Below are positions 16,475 to 25,140 of a stretch of 64,000 nucleotides of DNA, piece after piece. Under the pieces are notes generated by a model that saw nothing but the letters and a program-made list of their open reading frames with translations, was not told where the DNA came from and did no database searches. Location of the stretch: positions 1 through 64,000 of the forward strand of contig CAXATH010000001.1 in the NCBI GenBank assembly GCA_963972195.1, read 5' to 3'. The stretch is from Litorimonas sp963972195 (GTDB lineage: Bacteria > Pseudomonadota > Alphaproteobacteria > Caulobacterales > Maricaulaceae). Each line of letters starts with the position of its first letter. The stretch's first letter is position 1. The translations under genes and the position numbers were made by a program.

Positions 16475-16841
16475 TTCCTTGGTCCTTTTTTCACACTGAG
16501 ATTAATTTTTATTTTTGTTATGTTCTCGGTGTAACGAACATTGGTAAATGAACGCCGAATCACGCGTTAGTGCGGCGTTTACAATGGTTTCTGAAATCGT
16601 TAATTTTGGTCGTAAGTCAGTGATTTTACAGTAAAAATTATTTTGCAAAAAAATACAGGCAAAGGTGAAAAAGCTTGGAAGTCACGCTAAATACTTGAAA
16701 TATCATCGAAAATTAAGTTGCTTTTAACCATGAATCTGTCTCACGTGTTACGAGAAGGACAGAGTTTGGATAGGAAAAGCGTGTTTTCTCGACGCGGTTT
16801 ACCCCGCTTTGCACGAGGCATAGAGGTGTGAGGTGACGTTC
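16475..16841. other. Intergenic region with hairpin and CtrA-type site
   Basis: This 367-bp gap holds the promoter side of the CxxC-less gene, an AT-rich stretch, a hairpin AACGCCG/CGGCGTT at 16551-16579, and a TTAA-N7-TTAA site at 16713-16727. A 33-codon frame starts at the ATG at 16730, directly after the TTAACC, and ends at 16831; it lacks a ribosome site and I do not call it. Nothing else is evident. Confidence 0.6.
16713..16727. promoter_or_regulatory. CtrA-type binding site (TTAA-N7-TTAA)
   Basis: TTAA-GTTGCTT-TTAAC matches the CtrA consensus, with the following C. It is about 240 bp before the CxxC-less exported protein and beyond the end of purB, so which promoter it would serve is unclear. 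A chance match cannot be excluded. Confidence 0.35.
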
Positions 16842-18167
16842 TTAGTCAAACACCCGATCAAAGATCGTATCGACATGTTTGAGGTGGTAATCATCGTCAA
16901 ACATAGTGCGAACCTGGTCTTCGGAGAGAAGCGCCATCACATCCTTATCTTCCAGAATAAGGTTCAGGAAGCTGCCTTCGCCGGCGCTGCCCTCGGTACG
17001 GAACATTTCCCAAACTTTCATCGCATTACGTTGCACTAGGCGATAGGCGCTTTCGCGCTGTTCTCCGGCCTGGGTCAGGGCCAGTAGGAAACGTTGGCTG
17101 TTATGGAGTCCGCCAAGTCGGTCCATATTGCCCTTCATTTTTTCAGGGTAGACCACGAGGTTTTCAATAACGCCCGCTAGGCGGTGGAGCGCAAAATCCA
17201 GATGCACGGTCGAGTCGGGGCCGATGCCGCGCTCAACAGAGCTATGCGAGATATCGCGTTCATGCCAGAGAGCGACATTTTCCATGGCTGGTACGACAGC
17301 CATACGCACCAGACGCGCAAGTCCGGTCAGGTTTTCTGTCAGAACGGGATTGCGTTTATGCGGCATGGCAGAGGAGCCTTTTTGTCCCTTGGAGAAAAAT
17401 TCCTCGGCTTCAAGAACTTCTGTGCGTTGCAAGTGACGGATTTCGACAGCGATATTTTCGATAGATGAGGCAATTACGCCGAGCGTCGCAAAATAGGCGG
17501 CGTGACGATCACGAGGGATAATTTGCGAAGAGACGGGCTCAATCGCCAATCCCATTTCCTTGGCAACGTGTTCCTCGACGCTTGGATCGATATTGGCGAA
17601 GGTACCTATAGCGCCGGAGATCGCGCAGACGGCAATCTCTTCGCGCGCCTGAAGGAGGCGGGTCTTGGCGCGGGAAAACTCGGCATAAAACCGGGCGAGT
17701 TTGACGCCAAATGTCGTTGGCTCGGCGTGGATGCCGTGGCTACGGCCAATGGTGATTGTGTATTTATGCTCTTCGGCGCGTTTCTTAAGCGCCGCCAGAA
17801 CGCGATCCAGTCCAACCAATAGCAGGTCGGTGGCGCGGGCAAGCTGAACCGAGAGGGTGGTGTCCAGGATATCGGAGGAGGTGAAGCCTTGATGCACAAA
17901 CCGCGCGTCTTCGCCGATAAACTCCGCAAGGTGAGTCAGAAAGGCGATGACATCATGTTTTACTTCGCGTTCAATTTCATCGATCTTCGCAACATCGAAC
18001 TCGACGGAGCCGCCCCGGTCCCAGATATTCTTGGCGGCAGATTTTGGAATAACGCCGAGTTCTGCAAGCGCATCACATCCGTGCGCCTCAATCTCGAACC
18101 AGATCCGGTATTTCGTCGCGGCAGACCAGATTTCGGTCATTTCCTTACGGGCGTAGCGTTCAATCAT
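16842..18167 (-). CDS. purB: Adenylosuccinate lyase
   Basis: Splits SAICAR and adenylosuccinate, releasing fumarate, in two steps of AMP synthesis. The fumarase/aspartase-superfamily signature GSSAMPHKRNP is present, as are QGFTSSDILDTTL and the RSHGIHAEPTTFG block. The protein is 441 residues, close to the usual 430-435. It is a single gene on the minus strand about 2 kb from the purC operon, so the pathway is partly clustered in this window. Confidence 0.97.
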   Translation of the reverse strand: MIERYARKEMTEIWSAATKYRIWFEIEAHGCDALAELGVIPKSAAKNIWDRGGSVEFDVAKIDEIEREVKHDVIAFLTHLAEFIGEDARFVHQGFTSSDILDTTLSVQLARATDLLLVGLDRVLAALKKRAEEHKYTITIGRSHGIHAEPTTFGVKLARFYAEFSRAKTRLLQAREEIAVCAISGAIGTFANIDPSVEEHVAKEMGLAIEPVSSQIIPRDRHAAYFATLGVIASSIENIAVEIRHLQRTEVLEAEEFFSKGQKGSSAMPHKRNPVLTENLTGLARLVRMAVVPAMENVALWHERDISHSSVERGIGPDSTVHLDFALHRLAGVIENLVVYPEKMKGNMDRLGGLHNSQRFLLALTQAGEQRESAYRLVQRNAMKVWEMFRTEGSAGEGSFLNLILEDKDVMALLSEDQVRTMFDDDYHLKHVDTIFDRVFD

Positions 18168-18269
18168 AATCGCAACTCATTATCTCTGGGGACTGCAAGT
18201 GTTCAACTGCCGCGCGGATTGCCCCCGCCGCGCTCTCAGGTCAAGGGCGCGGGTGAATTTTGACTCTGA

Positions 18270-19757
18270 TTAAGTTGTTTTTGAATTGCGTAATTCTGCG
18301 GCCGCCCAATCCTTGGGCAGTGTTCGTGTCACAAGCAAATAAGCGATTATACTTATAACGTAAGCCCCGAATGTGCAGTACATTGCAAACCGCGTCGAAA
18401 TCAGCTCGTTATGATCCAAGTTGAGGAACACATCTATCATTGCGCCGGCGAACGTCGGACCGCCGCCAAGCGCGATCATATTCAATACAAAGAAAAAAAG
18501 GGCTGTCGACATGGCGCGCAAGCGTATGGGAGCCAGTGTCTGGGCAATCGCAAAGCTGGGGCCGAGATAAACGCCCAAGAAGAATTGCAGGCCTGCCCCT
18601 AACGCCAAATGAAGCACAACAGACGGAACCCAAAACGTCGCGACGGCCAGCGGAAGGGCAATCGCCGTCGCAAGAGCCGGAATAAATCCGTAAGCGCGAA
18701 TGTCTTTCTTAGCCCGAATATCAACAAGCTTAGCTCCGAAATACGTACCCGCGACATAAAATGTCCCGTTTATGATACCGATCCAAATCACAATTGTCCG
18801 GAAGTTAAATTCGGGGTCGAGGAGGCGAAGGTATTTGGTTTGGAAACCTGACAGGGCGTAGCTGGCAAAGCTTGCAAATGCGATGCCTAAACACATCCAC
18901 CACCAGGAAGGAATGGAGACGAGAGTAATGACGCCGGGTTGTAGGCTAAGGAGGAAAATCGAAACCATCAAGAGGAGCCCGATAACGGCAACAAGCCAGC
19001 TTAGATTTCCAACAAAAACCCCTGCCAGAACAACGGCTACGAAAAGTCCGGCTATAGCAAAACGGGGCGGTAAATTTGATCTCCGAAAAGATTCTCCTAG
19101 AGGAATATAGGCCGAGGTTGGCGTGACCTTTGTTTCCATCGCTCCGCGCCGAGGCTCTCGGATAACCACTCGAACAATGACCGCCAGGACAATGCCTGTC
19201 AGGCCAAGAATAATGAAAATTCGTCGCCAATCCACCACATTAGGATCTGTCCCCAAGAGCGCGGCAGTGAAGAAATAGGCCGCCATGATGCCCAAGGGAA
19301 TCCCGAGAGAATAAATCCCTAGAGCGCCGGATCTTTCTTCTTTCCCGTAGAAGTCAGAAATCATGGAATGAGAGGGCGGACTTCCGCCTGCTTCACCAAT
19401 ACCAACGCCAATACGCGCCAAGGCTATGTGGAGGAAGTTTTGAGACATACCGGTCAATGCCGTAAACCCACTCCAGACCGCCAACGCAATCGCGAGCAGG
19501 TTTACGCGGTTCATCTTGTCGGCGAGGAAAGCCAGGGGGATACCCATAATGGTATAGAAAGCGGCAAAGGCGAGGCCGATAAGAAGACCGAGTTGCGTAT
19601 TGGTCAGCTCTAAATCAGCCTGAATGAACGGGGCTAAAATGCCAACGATCTGGCGATCAATAAAATTGAACCCATAAACAATAGTGAGCAGGAAGAGAAC
19701 CGCCGTGCGGTAGCCCGGCTTTTTCGGCGGCACATAGCCCTCGGTCGAGTCGTTCAT
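18270..19757 (-). CDS. Spinster-type MFS transporter
   Basis: A 495-residue major facilitator with about twelve membrane helices; FNFIDRQIVGILAPFIQ in helix 1 and the loop LAFLADKMNRV between helices 2 and 3 are typical of the spinster-related branch. A longer, hydrophilic loop with extra helices divides the two halves (about residues 205-310). Substrates of such bacterial carriers are mostly unknown. It stands alone, with no catabolic or regulator gene alongside. Confidence 0.9.
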   Translation of the reverse strand: MNDSTEGYVPPKKPGYRTAVLFLLTIVYGFNFIDRQIVGILAPFIQADLELTNTQLGLLIGLAFAAFYTIMGIPLAFLADKMNRVNLLAIALAVWSGFTALTGMSQNFLHIALARIGVGIGEAGGSPPSHSMISDFYGKEERSGALGIYSLGIPLGIMAAYFFTAALLGTDPNVVDWRRIFIILGLTGIVLAVIVRVVIREPRRGAMETKVTPTSAYIPLGESFRRSNLPPRFAIAGLFVAVVLAGVFVGNLSWLVAVIGLLLMVSIFLLSLQPGVITLVSIPSWWWMCLGIAFASFASYALSGFQTKYLRLLDPEFNFRTIVIWIGIINGTFYVAGTYFGAKLVDIRAKKDIRAYGFIPALATAIALPLAVATFWVPSVVLHLALGAGLQFFLGVYLGPSFAIAQTLAPIRLRAMSTALFFFVLNMIALGGGPTFAGAMIDVFLNLDHNELISTRFAMYCTFGAYVISIIAYLLVTRTLPKDWAAAELRNSKTT

Positions 19758-19847
19758 AAATTTCCCCTGATCTTTTTTCTTACCTGAAAGGAAAGAGAAG
19801 CTTTGGTCAAGTCAGAAGCGTTTTAACGGCTATTCAATTTCGTGGGG

Positions 19848-20147
19848 TCAAATGCAGTCAATTCCTGTGCCGCAAGCATAATAAAGTCCTACAAAGCCAG
19901 ATACCAAGTAAGCGAGAATAGCGGTTATAATACCTACGGAGTAGGCAAGAACTTGAGATTTTCGACTAAGAGCAAATCCGACAGACATTCCTATTAAAAC
20001 CGGCCCTGCTAAAAACAACATATTGAGCAAATTCGTCTCAATGCCACCGGTATCAATATTATTGTCACGTTGCCTTAATAGGAAATCCAAGAGTAGCACC
20101 GCAGGAGACCAAAGAAGACTGGCAATTATCAAAAATAGCTTTTGCAT
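19848..20147 (-). CDS. Small hypothetical membrane protein
   Basis: A 99-residue protein with three hydrophobic segments (about residues 3-22, 40-60 and 68-90) and a pair of cysteines near the C-terminus in YYACGTGIDC. Its ATG begins one base after the radC stop, so it is likely translated from the same message. It is more AT-rich than the genes around it. No family recognised. Confidence 0.65.
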   Translation of the reverse strand: MQKLFLIIASLLWSPAVLLLDFLLRQRDNNIDTGGIETNLLNMLFLAGPVLIGMSVGFALSRKSQVLAYSVGIITAILAYLVSGFVGLYYACGTGIDCI

Positions 20148-20148
20148 C

Positions 20149-20838
20149 TCACATCAACCCCAACGTCTTGAAACTCACCACATTCTCTCGTCCGATAATT
20201 AGGTGGTCATGCACGACGACGCCCATCGCCTTGGCGACTGAAATGACCTCGTTCGTCATGGTAATGTCGGACTGGCTGGGGGTCGGGTCGCCGCTGGGGT
20301 GGTTGTGCGCGAGAATAATAGCAGTTGATTCGAGGGCGAGGGCGCGTTTAATGATTTCTCGCGGATAGACGGGCGCGCGGTCAATTGTGCCGCGGCCCAA
20401 AACCTCATCCGCTATTAGGCGATTTTTGCGGTCCAAGAACAGGACGCGGAATTGCTCAACGGGTTCGAACTGCATGGCAGAGCGGCAATAATCTAATAGG
20501 GCGGTCCAAGAGGAGAGGATAGGGCGGCCTAACACACTTTCGCGGCCCATTCTAACAGAGGCGGCGTGGAGGAGTTTCAAATCAAGGGCCGTTTTCTCGC
20601 CGATGCCCTTGGTTTCAGTTAGGCGGTGAAGGGGCGCGGCGCAAACTTCGCCCAGGTTGCCAAAGGTTTTCAGGAGTTCTTTGGCGACGGGTTTAACGTC
20701 CCGGCGGGGTATAGAGTTAAACAGGAACAGCTCAAGGAGTTCGTAATCCATAAAACTATCGCCCCCCGAGGCTGCGAACTTGGCCCGCTGCCGATCCCGA
20801 TGGGCTAGATAATGCGGCTTGTCTTCTCCCCCCGACAT
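20149..20838 (-). CDS. radC: RadC-family JAB-domain protein
   Basis: RadC proteins have an N-terminal helix-hairpin-helix region and a C-terminal JAMM metalloprotease-like domain; the historical link to DNA repair is doubtful. The JAMM motif is complete in ILAHNHPSGDPTPSQSD, and the helix-hairpin-helix is seen in LTETKGIGEKTALDLK. Length 229 residues is usual. It begins nine bases after the map stop, so map-radC-small membrane protein look like one transcript. Confidence 0.95.
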   Translation of the reverse strand: MSGGEDKPHYLAHRDRQRAKFAASGGDSFMDYELLELFLFNSIPRRDVKPVAKELLKTFGNLGEVCAAPLHRLTETKGIGEKTALDLKLLHAASVRMGRESVLGRPILSSWTALLDYCRSAMQFEPVEQFRVLFLDRKNRLIADEVLGRGTIDRAPVYPREIIKRALALESTAIILAHNHPSGDPTPSQSDITMTNEVISVAKAMGVVVHDHLIIGRENVVSFKTLGLM

Positions 20839-20846
20839 ATTGCCTC

Positions 20847-21668
20847 TTAGGCGTAAGGCGGTCGATTCAGACCTTTGGGCGAGGATGTGAAGACTTCGGC
20901 GCCGTCTTTCGTGATGCCGATAGAATGTTCAAACTGAGCGGTCAATTTCCGGTCGCGTGTCACCGCCGTCCAGCCGTCGGACAAGATTTTGACGTCAGGC
21001 TTGCCGAGATTAATCATGGGCTCAATTGTAAAGAACATGCCTTCACGCAGAACTTCGCCTTCGCCTTTGCGGCCGAAATGCAAGATATTGGGCGCGTCAT
21101 GGAAGAGCTTGCCGATGCCGTGACCGCAGAAGTCGGTGACAACAGAACAGCGCTCACCTTCGGCGTATTTCTGAATGGCGTAGCCGATATCGCCAGTCGT
21201 ATTGCCGGGTTTGGCCTCGGCAATGCCCATCATGAGGGCGTCATAGGTGATATTGATGAGCCGTTCTGTTTTACGGTCCGGTTCCCCGGCGACATACATA
21301 CGCGATGTGTCGCCGTGCCATCCATCGACAATCAGGGTAACGTCGCAATTGACGCTATCACCTTCTTTCAAAGGTTTGTCGTTTGGAATGCCGTGGCAGA
21401 CGACGTGATTGATAGAGGTGCAGACGGAGTGTTTATAACCACGATAGCCCAGCGTGGCGGGCAGGGCGCCGTGATCCATCGCAAATTCGTATATTTTCGC
21501 ATCTAATGCGGCCGTCGTGACACCCGGCTGAACAAGCGGGGCGAGCATGTCGAGGCATTTGGCGGAGAGCTGGCCCGCCTTTCTCATGCCTTCAAATCCT
21601 TCGGGGCCGTGGAGTTTAATTGCGCCGTCACGAAGATCGTCGGCATCACTTGCATCTACATAATTCAT
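20847..21668 (-). CDS. map: Type I methionine aminopeptidase
   Basis: Removes the initiator methionine from new proteins. The metal-binding residues of the pita-bread fold are in NCDVTLIVDGWHGDTSRM (two aspartates), CGHGIGKLFHDAP (histidine) and the two glutamates of TIEPMINLG and LTAQFEHSIGI. I start at the ATG for MNYVDASDAD, giving 273 residues; a TTG 27 bp earlier is possible but adds a cysteine-containing stretch that looks non-native. Translation leads closely into radC. Confidence 0.95.
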   Translation of the reverse strand: MNYVDASDADDLRDGAIKLHGPEGFEGMRKAGQLSAKCLDMLAPLVQPGVTTAALDAKIYEFAMDHGALPATLGYRGYKHSVCTSINHVVCHGIPNDKPLKEGDSVNCDVTLIVDGWHGDTSRMYVAGEPDRKTERLINITYDALMMGIAEAKPGNTTGDIGYAIQKYAEGERCSVVTDFCGHGIGKLFHDAPNILHFGRKGEGEVLREGMFFTIEPMINLGKPDVKILSDGWTAVTRDRKLTAQFEHSIGITKDGAEVFTSSPKGLNRPPYA

Positions 21669-21734
21669 TTGCGCCGTATAACAGTGGACGCGCAAACGGG
21701 CCAGTCCTAATAGCGGCTTTCAAAGGAGTGAGTG

Positions 21735-22466
21735 ATGGAAAAAATGGTAACGGCTGGCGTGATACTCATTGGAGACGAATTATTATCCGGACGTACGCAG
21801 GACACTAATCTCGGTTCAATCGCGAAATTCCTCGAACCCCTTGGTGTGAGCATCGGAGAAGCACGTATAATATCGGATAAGGCGGAGACCATTCGAGATA
21901 CAGTAAAAGCTTTTTCGGACCGTTTTGACTATGTCTTTACTACGGGCGGGATCGGCCCGACCCATGACGACGTCACCGCAGATTGCATCGCCGCCGCTTT
22001 TGATCTGGGCATTAGTGAACGCGATGATGCAATTGAGGCTTTGCGCGAACGCTATTACCTAGAAGAGCTAAACGAAGCCCGGCGGCGCATGGCGCGTATT
22101 CCAGATGGGGCGAGCCTTATCAAGAATCCGGTGAGCCAAGCGCCGGGCTTTCAGACGAAAAACGTTTTTACTTTGGCGGGCGTGCCGCAAATCATGCGTG
22201 GAATGCTCGAAGATATCCCGCATCGCATAAAAGGCGGCGCAAAGATTTACTCGGTCACTGTCACGGCGGAGGGAATCGGTGAAGGCGACGCGGCCAGGGG
22301 GCTAGCGGAGATTGAGGATGACCACCCCGGCGTTAGCCTTGGCAGCTATCCGTTTTTCAATGACGATTTGCGCGGCGTGAACTTCGTGGCGCGGGGGCGG
22401 GATGAAGCGGTGTTGGAAAAGGTGGAGGCTGCGCTGAGCTCTCTAATTGCCAAGCTCAACGAATAA
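21735..22466 (+). CDS. CinA N-terminal/MoaB-like molybdopterin-binding domain protein
   Basis: A 243-residue stand-alone version of the CinA N-terminal domain (COG1058), often annotated competence/damage-inducible protein A. The start VTAGVILIGDELLSGRTQDTN and the motif TTGGIGPTHDDVT are diagnostic. The C-terminal nicotinamide-nucleotide deamidase domain of full CinA is missing. The ATG at 21735 is placed seven bases after AGGAG; a GTG three bases earlier is less likely. In alphaproteobacteria it is often, as here, beside map. Confidence 0.92.
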   Translation: MEKMVTAGVILIGDELLSGRTQDTNLGSIAKFLEPLGVSIGEARIISDKAETIRDTVKAFSDRFDYVFTTGGIGPTHDDVTADCIAAAFDLGISERDDAIEALRERYYLEELNEARRRMARIPDGASLIKNPVSQAPGFQTKNVFTLAGVPQIMRGMLEDIPHRIKGGAKIYSVTVTAEGIGEGDAARGLAEIEDDHPGVSLGSYPFFNDDLRGVNFVARGRDEAVLEKVEAALSSLIAKLNE

Positions 22467-22512
22467 ATTGCGTCGAGCGAATTGGCCGGCTTGAAAAATT
22501 CGGAGGCGTAAG

Positions 22513-22599
22513 TGGTGCGGGCGGCCGGAATCGAACCGGCACTCCTATACAGGAACAAGATTTTAAGTCTTGCGTGTCTACCAATTCCACCACGCCCGC
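22513..22599 (-). tRNA. tRNA-Leu (anticodon TAA)
   Basis: An 87-nt class II tRNA read on the minus strand: acceptor stem GCGGGCG paired with CGCCCGC, anticodon loop CTTAAAA with anticodon TAA, a long variable arm, T-arm GCCGGTTCGATTCCGGC, and an encoded CCA end. Reads UUA and UUG leucine codons. Confidence 0.97.
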
Positions 22600-22681
22600 T
22601 GACTGACCGCTGATTTAGGGAACGGGCGGGAGTCGGGCAAGTCATTTATCAGGTCTGTGGCCCATTTTTTGCGATTTTTGC

Positions 22682-23854
22682 TTAAGGTCGGTTTCGTCCT
22701 AGTGAATCGTGACTCTCCACCCAATCGCCGCCGACAACAGCCGAGGCGAGGGATAATTCGCCCGCGAGCACGGTCGCTGCGCAAATTTCAACAAACTTCA
22801 ACGCTTTGCCTGCGCCGTAACAATCCAGAACCTCTAGGCACTCTCTCTGCGTCGCCAGCCCTGTTCCGCCGCCATAGGTCGCGACAATCAGCGAGGGTAG
22901 GGTGATGGACCAGTAAAGTGACCCGTCCTCATTAAGCTCCACATAAGTGAGGCCGGCCTGGCTTTCGGCGACATTGGCCGCGTCCTGGCCTGTTGCGATA
23001 AAGAGGGCCGCTAGCGCGTTGGCGGCGTGAAGTCCGTTATTACTTGTTCCGGCGAGCATTCCGCCAATCGTCGAGACTTGTCGGGCGCGGTACATATCCT
23101 TGGTTTCGACGCGTAGCTTCTCGCGCACCAAATCTGCGGGGAGCGTGACTTCGGCCACGACGCGCGCGCCTCGGGAATGCAGCGTATTCAACTGCGAGTG
23201 TTTTTTGTCCGTATCGATCGCGCCGGACAGGGTGTAACGCGTCTTAAAGCCGCAATTTTTGATAATCCATTGGCAGGCGGCCTGCGCGGCCTTGCCTGAC
23301 ATATTTTGTCCCGCCGCGTCGCCTGTTGTGAAATTCATCCGCAGATAGCGCATTTTCGAGACCCCATATTGTTCGATATGACTTAGCTTGCCGACCGAAC
23401 TGGTTGAATTTGCGGCTTTTTTGACTCCATCTAAATTTTCGGTGAGCCATAGGCCAAAGTCCCGCGCCTCGCGGGCGCTTTCAAAATGGAAAACGGGCGC
23501 GCGCTGCATATAGCGTTCAATAACGGTGGTTGTTACGCCGCCTGCCGCACGCAATACCCCCATGCCGCGAGAATAGCTTGCGACTAAGGTGCCTTCGGTC
23601 GTGGCGAGGGGAACGTAAAAATCGCCCGTGGCGTGTTCGCCGTTTACGGTAAGCGGCCCGGCAAGTCCGATAGGGACCTGACTGGCGCCAAAGGCATTTT
23701 CAACATTTCCCGCAAGTGAGGCAGGATCGAAACTGGTCTGACCTGTATGGGGGAGAGAAACAGATCGCTGAGCTTCAAGAAAGGCGCGTCGCTTCTCCAT
23801 CATCTCGGCGGTGTAATCGGATTGTTTGTCTCTCGGAATAGAAGGTGATGTCAT
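22682..23854 (-). CDS. Class I hydroxymethylglutaryl-CoA reductase
   Basis: Reduces HMG-CoA to mevalonate, the committed step of the mevalonate route to isoprenoids. The catalytic residues of the class I enzyme are in place: glutamate in TTEGTL (E87), the DTDKKHSQLN lysine (about K217), aspartate in IATGQDAANV (D291) and the late histidine in WVESHDSLGRN (H382). TGDAAGQNM and AGELSLASAV also match. At 390 residues it equals the catalytic part, with no membrane domain. No other mevalonate-pathway gene is nearby, which is unusual because most alphaproteobacteria use the MEP route. Confidence 0.93.
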   Translation of the reverse strand: MTSPSIPRDKQSDYTAEMMEKRRAFLEAQRSVSLPHTGQTSFDPASLAGNVENAFGASQVPIGLAGPLTVNGEHATGDFYVPLATTEGTLVASYSRGMGVLRAAGGVTTTVIERYMQRAPVFHFESAREARDFGLWLTENLDGVKKAANSTSSVGKLSHIEQYGVSKMRYLRMNFTTGDAAGQNMSGKAAQAACQWIIKNCGFKTRYTLSGAIDTDKKHSQLNTLHSRGARVVAEVTLPADLVREKLRVETKDMYRARQVSTIGGMLAGTSNNGLHAANALAALFIATGQDAANVAESQAGLTYVELNEDGSLYWSITLPSLIVATYGGGTGLATQRECLEVLDCYGAGKALKFVEICAATVLAGELSLASAVVGGDWVESHDSLGRNRP

Positions 23855-23938
23855 ACTTTATCATTCCACATAGCCGGAAACAGGGCAAACGCAGGATTGT
23901 TCTGGCCCCCATTCAAAAAAGACTCACACCGACTTATC

Positions 23939-23954
23939 GTGGGAAAATTCCCAC
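23939..23954. promoter_or_regulatory. Palindromic operator 1 upstream of cysD
   Basis: GTGGGAAAATTCCCAC is a perfect 16-bp palindrome. A near-identical copy lies 67 bp further on. This one ends six bases before the likely -35 element of cysD, in the 185 bp shared with the divergent HMG-CoA reductase gene. Size and symmetry fit a dimeric helix-turn-helix protein. Confidence 0.75.
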
Positions 23955-23960
23955 AACGGG

Positions 23961-23988
23961 TTTACATTTCGGGAATATCTCTTAAATA
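23961..23988 (+). promoter_or_regulatory. Likely promoter of cysD-cysNC
   Basis: TTTACA at 23961-23966 and TAAATA at 23983-23988 are separated by 16 bp. The two copies of GTGGGA-N4-TCCCAC flank this promoter, one just before the -35 and one just after the expected transcription start, the arrangement of a looped or double-operator repression system. Confidence 0.55.
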
Positions 23989-24005
23989 GCCCGTCTGAAC
24001 AACGC

Positions 24006-24021
24006 GTGGGAAAAATCCCAC
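24006..24021. promoter_or_regulatory. Palindromic operator 2 upstream of cysD
   Basis: GTGGGAAAAATCCCAC differs from operator 1 in one central base and keeps both GTGGGA/TCCCAC arms. It ends 18 bp before the cysD ATG, just upstream of the GAGAGG ribosome site, and so lies about where transcription should begin. Confidence 0.75.
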
Positions 24022-24039
24022 AGCAATGAGAGGCTTGAT

Positions 24040-25140
24040 ATGAGCGACGATATTATCAAACGCGGAAAGGCCCTTGCCGAAGCGACGGGGCAGTCTTTGA
24101 CGACAATTTCGCGAAAGATCTTCAATGACGGCAAAACCCTGACGCGTCTGCAAAGCGGCGGCTCGCTCACAACCAAGACTCATGAGCAGGCCTTGGCGAA
24201 ACTAACCGTGATGGAAAGAGAGGTCGCGGCGGAATCCGGCCTGTCTTTAACCCACTTAGATCGCTTGGAAGCTGAGAGCATGCACATTATGCGCGAAGTT
24301 GCGTCTCAATGCGAAAACCCTGTCATGCTTTATTCTGTCGGCAAGGATAGCTCGGTGATGCTTCATTTGGCGCAGAAAGCGTTTTATCCGTCTCCTCCGC
24401 CTTTCCCGCTTATGCACGTGGATACGCGCTGGAAGTTCAAGGATATGTATGCCTTTCGAGATCAACGCGCGAAAGACGTAGGCATGGAACTCATCGTCCA
24501 TATTAATCCGGATGGTGTAGAGCAGGATGTCGGGCCATTCACACATGGCTCTGCTGTGCATACAGACATTATGAAAACTCAGGGCCTGAAACAGGCCTTG
24601 GATAAGTATAAATTTGACGCCGCCTTTGGCGGTGCGCGCCGCGACGAGGAAAAATCCCGCGCGAAAGAGCGCATTTTCTCTTTCCGGTCGGAAAACCATC
24701 GTTGGGACGCCAAGAACCAACGCCCGGAACTTTGGAATATCTACAATACCCGCGTCCACAAGGGCGAGAGCATGCGTGTTTTCCCGCTGTCTAACTGGAC
24801 TGAGCTTGACATCTGGCAATATATTCACCGCGAAGCCATTCCTATCCCTGATCTTTATTTATCCAAGCCTCGCCCAGTCGTCGAGCGGGACGGCGTCTTG
24901 ATTATGGTGGATGATGATCGGATGCCTCTGAAAGACGGCGAAACGCCGGATATGAAATCCGTTCGGTTCCGCACATTGGGCTGTTATCCTCTGACAGGCG
25001 CGGTCGAAAGCGAGGCCTCCACCCTGCCGGAAGTCATTCAGGAAATGCTTTTGACCACAACCTCTGAACGCCAAGGCCGGGTGATTGACTCCGATGCCGG
25101 GGCGTCCATGGAACAGAAAAAAGAAGAGGGGTATTTCTAA
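24040..25140 (+). CDS. cysD: Sulfate adenylyltransferase subunit CysD with N-terminal helix-turn-helix domain
   Basis: With CysN it makes adenylyl sulfate (APS) from sulfate and ATP. The enzyme part starts at about residue 70 (THLDRLEAES) and is complete: PP-loop YSVGKDSS near 98-105, GGARRDEEKSRAKERIFSFR, and the normal CysD end. Residues 1-65 are extra: CysD is usually about 300 residues, this is 366. That stretch (KALAEATGQSLTTISRKIFN, then LTRLQSGG) resembles small alphaproteobacterial helix-turn-helix regulators. Two palindromes flank the promoter, so I infer self-regulation. The ATG has a GAGAGG site, and the stop overlaps the cysNC start. Confidence 0.93.
   Translation: MSDDIIKRGKALAEATGQSLTTISRKIFNDGKTLTRLQSGGSLTTKTHEQALAKLTVMEREVAAESGLSLTHLDRLEAESMHIMREVASQCENPVMLYSVGKDSSVMLHLAQKAFYPSPPPFPLMHVDTRWKFKDMYAFRDQRAKDVGMELIVHINPDGVEQDVGPFTHGSAVHTDIMKTQGLKQALDKYKFDAAFGGARRDEEKSRAKERIFSFRSENHRWDAKNQRPELWNIYNTRVHKGESMRVFPLSNWTELDIWQYIHREAIPIPDLYLSKPRPVVERDGVLIMVDDDRMPLKDGETPDMKSVRFRTLGCYPLTGAVESEASTLPEVIQEMLLTTTSERQGRVIDSDAGASMEQKKEEGYF

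Noticed and set aside
16730..16831. 33-codon frame after the TTAA-N7-TTAA site
   Set aside because: No ribosome site, no recognisable protein, and it ends just short of the purB stop; chance is sufficient to explain it.
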